Shown one piece after another: positions 33,555 to 57,312 of a stretch of DNA of 64,000 nucleotides (its first letter is position 1; every line of letters begins with the position of its first letter). The translations under genes were made by a program, and so were the position numbers. Source of the DNA: Rhynochetos jubatus (lineage: Eukaryota > Chordata > Aves > Eurypygiformes > Rhynochetidae). Under the pieces are notes generated by a model, which was given only the letters and a program-made list of their open reading frames with translations, did not search any database and had not been told where the DNA came from. The DNA lies in assembly GCA_027574665.1 (NCBI GenBank), contig CM050655.1, forward strand, positions 1,612,001 to 1,676,000, read 5' to 3'.

Positions 33555-36286
33555 GGAGCTGTTTCCACAATTGTTTTTATACAGCAAATATAAGTTATTG
33601 AAATCCCTTTGTGCACAGCTAGAAGTGGAACAATGGAAGTGGAACAATTGCAGCTCAGTCCAAGAGCGACTGCCTGCGTCTCATCCCCTAAGCAATACGC
33701 TCTGTAGCCTTGGCGCACGTCCTGACACGGCGTGGGGGTTCAGCGGGTCGACGCTGGAGTGGGGCGTGATCCCTCACCAGCCTGTGTATATATGTACCAG
33801 CGCGTGCGTCTGTATTAAATGTATATAGCCACACTTTTTTTTTTTATATATAGACCTAATCTGTAGATAACTTGGGTATGGAAAAATCTTTTCTACTTAC
33901 TGAATCGAACCAAATTGGAAGATGTATAGATTAAAGATTCATCGGTACTCAATTCATATTTACTTCTTCCTTTCAGCAGCAGCTGTGAAGATAGAAATTC
34001 CGCTTCTACAATAACACACAGGCAACATTTGCAGCATTACTGATTTTTCTTTTGCCTGACCGCTTGAAACCTGGTGCCATTTAGGAAAGGCGGTAAAAAT
34101 GTTTGAAAACTTCTCGGTTTATGTGAATCCCGCTTTTTAAATGAATGCTGGTTTTATTTTTTTATTTTTCTCTTGATGTGTGTAATTAGAGTAGAACCTT
34201 AACTGGTCTTTCATAAACCCCCTCCCCCCCATATTATAAGCTCTCCAAAATTGTGGCTCCCTGATCTACCACGCATTGTAATGAGGCCTTGCTGCTATTT
34301 CCATCTCCCCTGGATGACCTGCTGCTGCAGTGGTGTCATACCTTGAAGTGTTGTGTGTGTAGCTCTGAGGCACGGGGGCACGTCTCGTGATGTTGTGCTC
34401 TGTCATGTGCTTTGATCTGCAGAGTTGAAGAGAAGGGAATGGGGTTTAGGTTTATAAATGTGATTTAGTGATGTTCTGCTGTATTGCTGGTAACAGTTTT
34501 AGCAAATGCATGTAACGTTATGTAGCGGCAAAGGGTTAAAAGTGTGAGTGGCAGAAATGCTCTGGTAAAGTTATTGTCAGTAGGTTCTCAATCACTTGAC
34601 TTTTCTTCTTGCACTGTTATAAATTGTGTGCTAATTCAACACCAACGCGATCAGGCTTGTTCAAAGGCAGGGATTGGTACGCAGCGTCACAGCCCCGCTC
34701 GCTCTCGCAGGGAGGGGAGCAGGGCAGTGGTGTAAAACGAAACGCACCACAGAGCGAAACAAGGGCAGCTGGAGTCAGCCACGGGGCATCAGCCACTGCC
34801 GGTGGTATCCGTGGAGCGCAGCTTTCTCCCCACTGTCCTTCGGGCTGGCATGTACTGCGCCACACATGTACCACGCCAGATGCAACATGTCTTGGTGCAG
34901 CCCCATTTAATCCTTGGTACCAAACATGGGCATGTATGTAGTCAAAATAATTACTTTGCTTTTGGCAGTGGGGGTGGGAAGTCCATGGAAAATGCATATT
35001 GCTCCCATGCGAGGGCATAGGAAGCAAGGCACGCCAGCTGTACTGGGCAATGGAGGCCTAAAAACGTCTGGGGCACGGCATGCTAACCCCACAAATCATG
35101 CGAGTGGCAGGGCAGAAAGCTGTGATGTGGGGCTGGCTGGCTCTGGGGGAGCCTTAAAATGAAACACGTGACCAGCGCTGCTCACACTGGAAACTGGCTT
35201 CTCGGAAGGTTTGAATGACGCACGTGCCAAACGAACTTCTCCAGCTATGCAGTTTCCTTTCAGAGCCTGCTCTGGCAGCCATTCTCCCAGCCCCCCGCAG
35301 CCATTGTTACACCTGAAGAAGGCTTGGCTGGTGCAGTTATGCAGTTTGGGGGCCATCCTGTGTCTCAGGGTGCTTCCTACTTGGAAGCAGGCAGCTGAAA
35401 ATGCCATCTCAATGGGTTTTAATTGGGGGAGTGTCTGTGGAGTGTGTCCTCAGGTGGGTTTAAACATTGAGCTGAGCACATGAGAGTGGCAACAGGCCCT
35501 GGCCTATTCACTGATTCCAGGGGCATCCTAGGCACCAGCCAAGCTCTTCTCCCCTTGGCATCTTTCTCCAGAACCCTGGATGCTGGCGTGCCAGCAGGAT
35601 CTTGCCTTCAGCTTGCGCCTATTGTGCAATGCTGCTGCTGCAAGGGACAATGGGAAGAGGCGCAAGGGTAATTTCTAATTGGCCCTGAGTACGGTTCATG
35701 CAGCTGGAGTTTAGGTTCCGTTTTCTAAGGACTTTTCCATACTCGCCTGCTCCTCCTGCTGCTTTGGGAGGCCCCATCAAAGCACAGCACCTCCCCGCCC
35801 CAGCCCAGCAGCTTGCTAGGAGAGCTGGGGAAGTGTCATGGTTTCTCATGCGGGAACACGGCCACCTTGATCCCATGTCTCCAGCGGTTTGGTCTGTGCT
35901 CATTACCACTGGATCCTGCCTCCCCTCAGCACGGGGACAAGCCTTGCCCCCTTTTCTTTGGCTCTAAGGCCAGTTTCTCAACCTGATCATTGTTTCAGCA
36001 GCACAGGCCAAGGCCAATCTCTCCAGTGCCAAGCTCCGAGTTGTACTGCACACTTGCATGTGGAACAGGTGTTTCTTGGGGTTTAAAGGTCGGATCCTCT
36101 GCCAAGAAGGGGCATAGACGTTCCCAGCAGGCAAATAATGTGTTTAGGAGCTGTTCAGCCGTAGCATTGCCAGTAGACTGTGGACCGTACAGCCCGTACC
36201 CAAATTGTCTGGGGCTTTAAAGTAATCCTGCCAGTCTGATACTGCAGCGCAGACAGGAACTTTGGAGTAGCCTTAAGTAACAGGTA

Positions 36287-36292
36287 AATAAA
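36287..36292 (+). terminator. ATAD1: Distal ATAD1 poly(A) signal AATAAA with GU-rich downstream element
   Basis: AATAAA is followed within 2 bases by TGTGGTGTTTG and then GTGGTTGTGTTGATG, a classic CPSF/CstF arrangement. Nearer alternatives at 33549, 33814 and 33930 may give short 3'UTR forms. Confidence 0.6.
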
Positions 36293-37004
36293 TGTGGTGT
36301 TTGTTCGCTCCGTGGTTGTGTTGATGTTTCCTGTAACCTTCACCAGTCTGTTCATGTTGGAATTCTGCAAATACAGCTTTTCTTGGGGGTTTTTTGAGAG
36401 TGACTTGGGTAAGGGCATCTTTTCCCTGTCTGTCTGGAGCGTGGGAGCCACAGAATGAGGCAGCTGAGGGTGCAGCCTAGGGTGCTGCAAGGACAGCTGT
36501 GGGTGAGTGGTGCTGGGAGCCCCACAGCTGGTGCCCTGCCTTGCGCCTGGGCAGGCACAGCCCAGCAGCGAAGGCCCCCAGCCCCCTCCAACAGAAGCTG
36601 GCAGCACTTGCAAGCTCTCCCTCCAGCCCAGGACAGGCAGGCTGGGGTGCTTTCTGAGACCACAGCCCATTTACAGTAGGTCTGTTGGGAAGGGACCAAG
36701 CGCTGCAGCATCATCCCCTATTTCTGCTGGGATCTGGCAGCTAGAAGGGGCTGGTTAAGCAGGGCACAGCGCGGTGGCTGTGTTTCTTAAATGTGCCTCG
36801 TTCAGCACGGCACGGCCCAGACAGCAAAAATGAGTTGAGGTTTCTGAAAGACACAGGCTCCACGGTCAGCCTGGCTGCTGGCGGGTCCAGCCTTCACCCT
36901 ACCCCAGGCACTGAGCACGCAGGGCTGGAACAGGGCGGGCTTCTGCCGCAGCCCCCGATGAACCACGTGGTTGTCATTGTCCCCAAAAAATTACAAAGTG
37001 AGAC

Positions 37005-39380
37005 TTTGTTACACATATAAATATTTATTGATAATTATATACCAGAAGTGTTTCATAGCAGAGTATCGGGTTCAGAATATATTAAATCATGAGATGCATC
37101 CATTGAGGTACAAATTCCAGTTTCATGTCTTTAATAAATACACTATACAAAACCCTGGTCCACATACTCTACGTTAATCAGAGGTAATCAACACACTACA
37201 CTATTTTAAAAGGGTAATACAGTATTTGTGGTTTGCTGTAACCATTTGGATTTACTGTGGGGGTTTCTTAACCGTTTGATTATTTCCAGATGAGCAGCAC
37301 CGGCTGATGAGCGGCATCAGTGGGAGTATTGCTCTTCTGGGCCCTGTCCAAGGGCCCGCATGTAAAAGGCACAGGTGCGAACGTGCTTTCAGCTACCGAC
37401 ACAGGCCTTGCAGCATGTTTCTTCCGATGATACAATACAGCTTTGGGCTCTTTGCACCAAAGGCTTAAAAAAATTACCAAAGAAACCCAACCCCAAAACA
37501 GTTGAGAAATGAAAAAAAAAGACTCTTTGCAAAAATTCCCAGTCGTGTACATTGGCTTGGACACCATACCATGGCCGCAGCAAAACCGGTCTCAGCTCAC
37601 GATGTAGCTCACTATCCTAAGCAACGAGCGGAAGTGTGATTGTACTGTTTATTAAAACCTAAGTCAGAACAGAGGAGAAAGCCATTTCTGTTGCCTTTGA
37701 AACACATTGCGACCAGCCCTGGGGCGTCTACTAGAAAAGGACGAATCCGAAAATCACCGATTCCAGTTGTTGCGATAACTGACAAGTGCGTAGCTGCCTT
37801 CCCTCCTCCTAAACACCTCACCCCCAACCGCAGCGCAGCGGGGGCCCAGGAAAAGCCTCTGCTGATGGCAGGCAGGACGCTGAGGCGCGGGCAGGTGGCT
37901 GAGGGGCTCCCAAGTGCGCAGGGCACAGCGCTCCAACCTCAACCTCAACCAAGACACGTGCTGGTGCCAGCAGGATGTGCTCGGGGGCGCCAGGTAAAGC
38001 TTGGGTGTTGAGTCACACCGCCCAGCCCTATTGGAGGTCATGGCCAGAGCTGCGAGTCAGCAGAAAAGCCTCACGCACAGCGGCAAAGTCCATGCCGGGG
38101 GGAGGAAAAACCAGAAGGGAAGGCCGGGGGTAACTTTCCACCAGCCAGAGCTGGGAGCAGCACAAGCCGCTGGCTCTCAGCCCGGCATCACCCCTCGTAC
38201 AGCAGCTGGGGGAAATGCGAGGGCCTTCCTGCCATCGTCTAGCTGTCCCCCAGCTGGAGCCAGCGTCGCCATCCTGCAGAGGCACAGTAAAAGCAGGTTA
38301 CCTGTACCCGCATGAGGCTGCAGGCAGGGATTGAGAGCAAGCACCTGAGCTATCTCTCACCTGGCTTATTGGGTGCAGCTGCCAGGACCCACCTGGCACT
38401 GTGATTTCACCTTTAATTCGCCTCTCTCATGGGATGAGCACAGGCAGAGGCAAGGGGGATCCAATCCTGCCAGGTGGGAGGATGCCCACAAAAGTAAGCA
38501 AGCAAACAGCACCCCCAGTTTTTGCTCGCCATCCTAGCCTTTCTCAGAGATCTCTGGGCTTTACGGAGCCTCCCAGGACAGCCTCCTCTGCCTGCGGGCC
38601 CACCAGGCCATGAGTGCAGGGATGGCCATGGCAGAGTCCCCAGGGAAAGCCGAACTCGGAGCACTGGGAACACTCAGCCCAGGTTTTGTTTTGACCAGAG
38701 GGGTCAAGCAGGAGGGAGGGAGGAAGAACAGTGAGCAATAGATTCGTCCACAAGGAACTGGTGCTGGTCAAGGCTGATTAAAAAAAAATATCCTTTTAAA
38801 CAAAAGGCATTAAAAAAAATCCTGCTGTTTGTTAGCAAAAATTGCCTAAGGCACAACCCGGGGGGTAGCAGCTGGATCCAAGCATCAAGTGCCCGTTTCC
38901 CTCTCTCACCCTGGCAGCAGAAACTGTTCCTCGCTCCAGTAGCTGCTCCTGCCTCTTCGGGCAGCGCTGGGCAAGGGGTAGTGAAAAGGCACTTCATTTC
39001 TGCTCCACGCAGGGGGCAGACACGATTTCATGACAATGCCGAGGTCCCAGCTCTGCACCAGCGGCTGGTATGTGGCCCTGGTGGCACCAAAACGATTAGG
39101 CTGGCCCGTTCCGGAGGCTGCACTGGGCTTCCCACAGCCACCCTCAGCTGGGAACAAAGAGCCTGCTGCCCTCCCATTCCAGCTCCACAGGGATGCTCCT
39201 GGAGGCTTCAAGGGGAGAAGCACCAGGCGTGAAGTATTTCTGATTAGTAAAAACCACTCTGACCCTGGTAGGAAAACCCTACGGTCAGAGCACTGGAAAT
39301 GCCAAGTGATCTGTGTCATAGGAAATCAATCAATCATTGCTCACTCTTAATACAAGTATTGCTAGGGCGGAGGAGTAGCA
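37005..39380 (-). other. PAPSS2: PAPSS2 3'UTR (distal end inferred)
   Basis: This is the minus-strand sequence after the TAA at 39383-39381, extending to the AATAAA at 37029-37024. No protein-coding similarity is seen in it. About 0.7 kb separates this end from the distal ATAD1 poly(A) signal. Confidence 0.5.
37024..37029 (-). terminator. PAPSS2: PAPSS2 poly(A) signal candidate (distal)
   Basis: The minus strand reads CAATAAATATTTATATGTG, with U-rich sequence further downstream (TTTGTAATTTTTTGGGG). A second AATAAA on the minus strand is at 37653-37648, and an ATTAAA at 37135-37130. The distal site gives a 3'UTR of about 2.36 kb, similar to human PAPSS2. Confidence 0.5.
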
Positions 39381-51022
<11,642 letters not shown>

Positions 51023-54000
51023 TCATTTTCTGAAGACTCTATTTGCCTCTGCTCAGAGCCCTTCTCGTGGCAACACCTTCATGTCCGCCGCAGAAGGCGA
51101 CTTGCTTTACCGCAGGAGTGCTGCCCGGTGACCGATACACCCGCAGGCAGGCTGGGGAGGACATGGAGTCCATACAGAGGTACAGGCAGCACACTCCCTG
51201 CCTCTCTGACATTTAAGAACACAGGCAGGCTCAGCTATTATTTTAATTATGCTTGCAAAACCGAAGCAGCTTAAGGTGCTAATTTACTTGCCGTGTTTAA
51301 CATAATACAGTGGATAATAATCGCAGCCAGGGCAAAAAACGGCGACACAGAAAGGCTGAGCTGAGCAGGACTGGGACCCAGTCAGGGGAGACAGCGGGAT
51401 GGGAGGCAGAGAAAACAACACCTAATATGTATACGTGCACTTCCTGGTGCAAACAAGGGAGCAGCAAGACGCTGAGCCAGAGGCCTGAATTTTGGTGCTT
51501 CCTAATGCCAACCTGCTGCAGGCAGAGCAGCCCCAGGCTCTCTGCTGGGACACAGACTGAAAGAGCCTGTCTGTGCCCTGCAGCTCCAGCAACAGTACTT
51601 CAACAAACACTTTTTGCACATAAAATACCTACAAGACCTTATTAATTGCAAGGATTATGTTTCCAACTGAGGCAGCCAAAGGAAAATTCTCAAGAGGGAG
51701 AGAGGATATAAATATTTTCTCCCCAGCCGGATTCTTCACGAATGTAGATTTATCTGTGTTGTACAATTGGGTGCAAGAGTGGGTCTGGGCTTTCCCATGA
51801 TTTACATCTCACTATATAAATATTTCTACATGTGAAGTCACAGTAGGGAAGTGATCATCTTTCATTTGTCCAAGAAAAAAAATTTGGCAAAAGGAAAAAA
51901 AAAAAAGATGAATGGGAGAGGCAATAACGTAAAAGGTCACTTTTAAAACTGTTAGCAAAAGAGACTGATTTTTCCCTTCCCCTCTGTGCTTGATGGGCCA
52001 TTAACACTTTAACATGATTCAGCAAAGGCATAAGCATTAACTGGAGACAAATCCGGGTGAAAATTATGCTGAAACAGAAGAGTGAAAGTATTTCCTCCTC
52101 TCTTCACTTGGTTTTATTATCTTTCAGAGAGGTCAACACCCCAGAGACCAATCTCCCACCACAGCGATTTATAACCAACTCAGAATTCCATAACCACTTT
52201 CAGTTCAATTTTAGTGGAAGGCTCCAAAATTAGCCTCTTTATGCCTGCAAATTTGCTATCTGCAATTGCTTGCAGGCATACTGTACAGCTAACTGCTTCA
52301 GAACATTTTAACATACAGGTAAGAATAGCTGTGTCCAAAATAATCATCACAACGGTCATAAATCTCGCCTCCAAGGTTAACTCTCAACAAGCCTCAGTGC
52401 CAGTGCCACGGTTGGGAGATTGCTGGGAAGACTCTGGGAATTGGCCCAAGGTGACCGATTCCCACCTCGTGCCACCACCATACAACTTGACAGGAAGACC
52501 AAGCCTAAAAAGGTTTTCAGGGCTGTTGTCTCAACCAGCAACACATCTTCACTCTCCAGGACTCCTCATTTTCATTGCTGCAGCCACCACAGCAGGTCCT
52601 GGCCATCGCTTTCCCCTTGCACAGTTGTTTCAAAGGATAAAATCAATTATTTGGGTGTTGACAAGTAGTGAACAGACAAGACGCTTTCTGAAACACAGAG
52701 CCCAGGTACTGCAGCAAAACAAAAACCTCTCTAGACCTGAACCTGAAAAAGTGAGTGGGTCCAGTATGCCCTGGTGACTCAGAAAATGAAAGATAAGTAG
52801 CTCAAGATTTGGGGTTTTGTGCTTTGTTCTGTTTTGTTTTTTTTGCAGGGGGTTGTCAAAAGTCTGTTTGAACACTCTGAGCTTGCAAAGGTGAGACAGC
52901 AGCACCATTGTTTAATTGTCACCTGTCCCCAGGGGTTCAAGCTTCAGCAGGGAGACTAAATAAGCACACACAGAAAACTGAGCAGCCAAAAAGAATCCCT
53001 TCTCCCAAGACCCACGGGTGTGTTCCTGTTGTGTTTACTCACGGCTGAGCCCTGGCACAGCTCTGAAATTGTGTCACCCGGCCAAGGACCCTCAGCAAAG
53101 CAGGAGTACCCAAACTCACCCTTCCGACAGCTTGTCACCACTCCAAACCTCCCCTGCCACAGCGTAATGCCCACCCAGTGACTACACACTCCTCAAGCGC
53201 AGTGCTCCAAAAAACAGAAAAGCAGGTATTTTTCAAATGGTTTGCAAACCCCAACAGACAAGACTGATATTTCTACGTGGAAAAAATTAACCTGCACACT
53301 TCAAATCTCTGCACCAGTAGCAACTCCAGCTGCACGCTTGCTTTTACAAAGTGTTGATCCGCCGGATCTGTCCTGCGGGAGATGAACGCCCAGGATAACG
53401 TCAAGATAACGTCTGTGCGTTGGGAAGATGCAGGAACCAGCACATGCCTACGTGGCTGACGTAAAGATATTCTTACTTTGAAGTACACGTTGCTGTGCCA
53501 TAAATCTGCACTGTGCACGCATCTCAGAGTTTTTGTTTTGCACACTGGCATCTTTTGGAGCTTGGGAAAGCATCTCTCAGGGCATTTTTGCAACTCTGCA
53601 ACACTGTCAGACCTCTCCTACCTGCCAGGAGCTCTGGAGGGTACCAAATCCCTCTGACTTTTCTGCTATGTTAATAATCTTGTTGGCAAACTCTTCCTAA
53701 CCTTGCACAACTGCCTGCCACACGCCTACTTGAATTCTTATCAGCAGCTACGCTGAAAGCAAAAAATGTCAGAGAGGAATGTGAGCACGTGGCGGATGTC
53801 TGGGCTGGCAGCTTGCTTGGCCAGGAACCGGCTGCTCAGTAGGAAACACCGACTTCCCACTTAATCATCCACAAGCTGGGATATGGCTTGGGAAGGCAGC
53901 GCTGAAGCACGATCAAACAGGGCGAAGGCACCACCAAAACTAAGTATCAATGGCCCGAAAGCAAAGCCTGGAGAGATTTCATCTAGAAAGAGCATATACT

Positions 54001-56087
54001 ATGAGACTGTCAGGAGGCAGAGACGAGCAGGGGACGGGGTTTAGTCAGATGCGGGGCTGTCCTACTGATTTTATGCTCACGGTTTTAACCTCATCATTGT
54101 AAACCAAGTGTATTTAAGAGAGATAATCCAATCATCATCACAACATGCTCATGCCTGAACGTTAGGCCTTACAGCGGGGACAATTTAGGGACACTGGTAA
54201 GCATTTTTTGCCATAGTCTAGATCAAAGAAGTGAGGTTTGGGAGAGGAACTGCTTACCTATAATTCAGCCCCAAAGAAGGCTCCAAGCAAGGCAATAAAT
54301 GACAAGGCAGCGTGTCCAAAGAAGAGCCGTGCAGCCTCTGCCAGCCAGATGGTTAAGAACACCACTGCCAAGCTCTCTCCTTTCCTCGGAAATCTGCTGT
54401 TTGGCCACATCTGCATGACCTCATTCCTCAGCTTACCTCATCCAGGGAATGGGAACAAAATAAAGAAACATTGGAGAGACAAACCTTATGCTGAGTGACC
54501 AAGAAGCCAAATCCTAGCTCTGCTTATGGTCTTCTCTCCTACCAAACCTTTCCATGAGGTTGACAATCTGGGACACAATGACATCTCAGGTGTCTTTAAG
54601 ATCAGGCTTGACTGAGCCACCTGGCAAGTGCCTCCTGGCCCATCTTCCGAAAGAAACCAAGTTTTTTGACCACCACTGATGGGACAAGATGCTCCCCTGC
54701 TGTGTGAAAGCAGGTTGCAGGCAGCGGCAGGAGGCTTTTCCATAGCGTTCCTTCTGAACAAAGAGATAGGGCCTCTGACACAAGAGAGTCCACCATAGCA
54801 CAGACCTCTTGGAAATCAGGATCAGCAGCGCCCTCTGCTCTGAGGGCTACCACTTCTCAGTTCATGGCATCTGAAAAAAGTAGCCTCAGCTTTTTTTAAA
54901 GTATTTGGTCCTGAAAGGGAGCGGCTGTGCTTGCCCACATAAATCAAAGGTCAGGTGTAACTGACCAGAGGAAAGGTGTGACCTCCTCTCACCTGAGGAC
55001 TAAATGCCCCATATCTCAGGGACCTCTCCCAACCATCGCTGGCATTTGTGAGAAGCAGAACCACTGCACAAATAACAGAAAATGTACCACATGAACAACA
55101 TTTAGGGCTGTCCAAATTAATTACATGGATGGCAGCACCTCCTTCTGCTCCCACCTACCCTTGAGACAGCATCCACACACCTGCAAAACAAATGGGACCA
55201 GAACCAAGTGTAAGTGCCATGTGCCACAGCCAAGGGGGGAAACGAAGAAGGAGAGATGGGAGCTAAGCAGGACCTTCAAGAGATCCCCTAAGCACAAACA
55301 ACGTCCTCAGGCCATCCCTCACTCAGCCATCCACAGAAGGCAGAGCTCTCCAATGTTGCAGGAGGAAAAGATTGTCATTAGAAAGCGGTGCTGATCATCG
55401 TGAAGGCCAATACGGTCTAAACCAACATACTTATCGTGCCCTTAATTCCTTCCTGTCGCTGCCGGAGTACCTCTGCCTGCCATAGCTGGCACAGGCAGGG
55501 TGCTGGAAGCGGTCCAAGAGCCACAGCTCATGGCAGGCTGCAGCAATATCCCGCTCCAGAGAGGGACTCCCTCCTGAGAACACAACACAGATCAGCCCAA
55601 GAATGATGCCAATAGAGAAACACTCTTGTAGTCCAGTGCTGTTAAAGGCACATTTGTCACATGTCCAGCTCATCTAGTATCAGGCCGGCCTTGTACAAAC
55701 ACTGTTCGCATCTAGCTGGTAGCTAGCAGCGCTCACAGACCCAGAGAAACCCTGACCAAGAGCAAGGGTACAGTCAGGACTCCCCCAGCTGCATCTTTAT
55801 TTATAGGGCTATCTCATATCATTTGAAATATGATTCATTTTTTTCCAGTCAACCATTTAATAAACACCCTCATTTGGTACTGTAGCCTGGACATCTCTCC
55901 AGGAGGAAAAGAAAAATAAATAAAATAGAGGCTTTCAAAACATTTTCAGCTGATCATGGTAAAATAGGCTTTTAAAATGATAAAATGATCAAGGAAGCTT
56001 TAAAGTTTGAAGTCAAACATGTGCTTAAGCCTCCAGAGACTGATTCAACTTCTTGTTTAAAATCCCCTCCCAAATCCTGCCATCTTA

Positions 56088-56089
<2 letters not shown>

Positions 56090-56119
<30 letters not shown>
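56090..56119 (+). repeat. A30 homopolymer
   Basis: Thirty consecutive adenines in PAPSS2 intron 1. No retrocopy or LINE body was recognised on its left side, so it is called a simple repeat rather than a retroposon tail. Confidence 0.9.
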
Positions 56120-56121
<2 letters not shown>

Positions 56122-57275
56122 TCTTTTGTCCTATCAGTTGAATTTGATGCATAAAAATGAAGTTTGTGGGACTTTTCCTTAAACAATTATTTTCTTCTAC
56201 CAGGGCAATTCCCACAGCTGCTCTTGCAAATGGGCAAGCGGACATCATTGAGAAGATAAACCGTCTGTCATCAACACGGGGGAAAAACCTTTCGTAAAAG
56301 AGGCACTTGCTACAAAAAAGCAAAACTACTATACTCAAAAGAAAAGGAGGAAGAGTTTTGCTTGTGGAAGCAAAGATCTAATTATGATCATATTGATGAA
56401 TGATGGAAAAACCTCGGAGTCTCTGAAGTCCTCATTTAGCTCTTGTAACTCTAAACCTATAGACTTTTCCCAAACTCAAGTTTGATTCATGGAAAGGACT
56501 AAGGTGGTAAATGCTTCAAAATCAGCCCTACTCTTTTCCCAGGGAAAAACCCCACCAAAATGGAGTAACCCTGGAAATTCTGCACATTTGACTTCCCAGG
56601 ATTCCACCATCACATCGCAGAGCCTGGCCCGCAGGTCCAGATGGGGAAGTGGGACTTCCCAGGCACCGGATGCGTTACCGTACCACCCACCCTCCTCTAT
56701 TGTTGTTCCTGCTCTTTCCTGCACGCAGCATCCATCTCCTCTCCCACCACCCGTACATGAGTGGAAATAACGTTGTGTTTTCTTCTAGGACTTGGCTGAG
56801 TAATAGTGATGTGTCACCAGATACCCTGCAGAGGTTTTAGGACTGTCTGCATTCCCTTTCACCAGGCAGGATGCTGAACTGGGCTCCCTTTCTTCAGTAT
56901 TCTGAATAAGCCACAGCAGACCTCACTCACTCCTTGGCACCCTTCACCTTTGACGCTTGTTCCTTTTGGCATCGCTACCTCGGCCTCTGTCCCCTGCCAG
57001 GAACGGAACACAGAGGATCCTAAGGAGACCAGCAGAGACGTCCCAGTTACTGAAACAAGCAGTCTTTCAGCTTGGAGACAGACGGTTGGAGATGTCAAAC
57101 ATCGCTAACACACTCGGTTTTCAAGGTGCTGTTAGCTAGTGTGTTTTCTTTTCCTTAACCTGCAGGAAATCTTGAGCTCTTAGCAAGACCTTATTTTTGA
57201 TTGCAGCTAAAATGTGTTCCAGTATAAATCTGCTTGGTTTGGGTTGCCACAATCAAGTTTTATACAACACTGGCA

Positions 57276-57312
57276 AAAAACAAACAAACAAAACCAAAAC
57301 AAAACAAAAAAA
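57276..57312 (+). repeat. AAAC/AAAAC-rich simple repeat
   Basis: Imperfect AAAC and AAAAC units in PAPSS2 intron 1. Confidence 0.8.

Larger units (their letters stand above)
33448..36310 (+). other. ATAD1: ATAD1 3'UTR (distal end inferred)
   Basis: The sequence after the stop codon holds several poly(A) signals: AATAAA 33549-33554, ATTAAA 33814-33819, ATTAAA 33930-33935 and AATAAA 36287-36292. The last has by far the best GU-rich downstream element. The distal end is therefore placed about 15-20 bases beyond it. ORFs within this stretch look like chance. Confidence 0.5.

Noticed and set aside
52214..52777. A 187-codon plus-strand ORF in PAPSS2 intron 1
   Set aside because: It starts with GTG rather than ATG, has no recognisable domain and lacks a supporting promoter. 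It is recorded only as part of a possible noncoding element.
54602..54853. An 83-codon minus-strand frame with protein-like composition
   Set aside because: It begins at GTG, is not part of PAPSS2 by synteny or sequence, and no family was recognised. It is probably chance or an old unrecognised fragment.
56060..56120. A30 as a possible retroposon tail
   Set aside because: No LINE, SINE or processed-gene body and no target-site duplication were recognised on its left, so it is left as a simple repeat.
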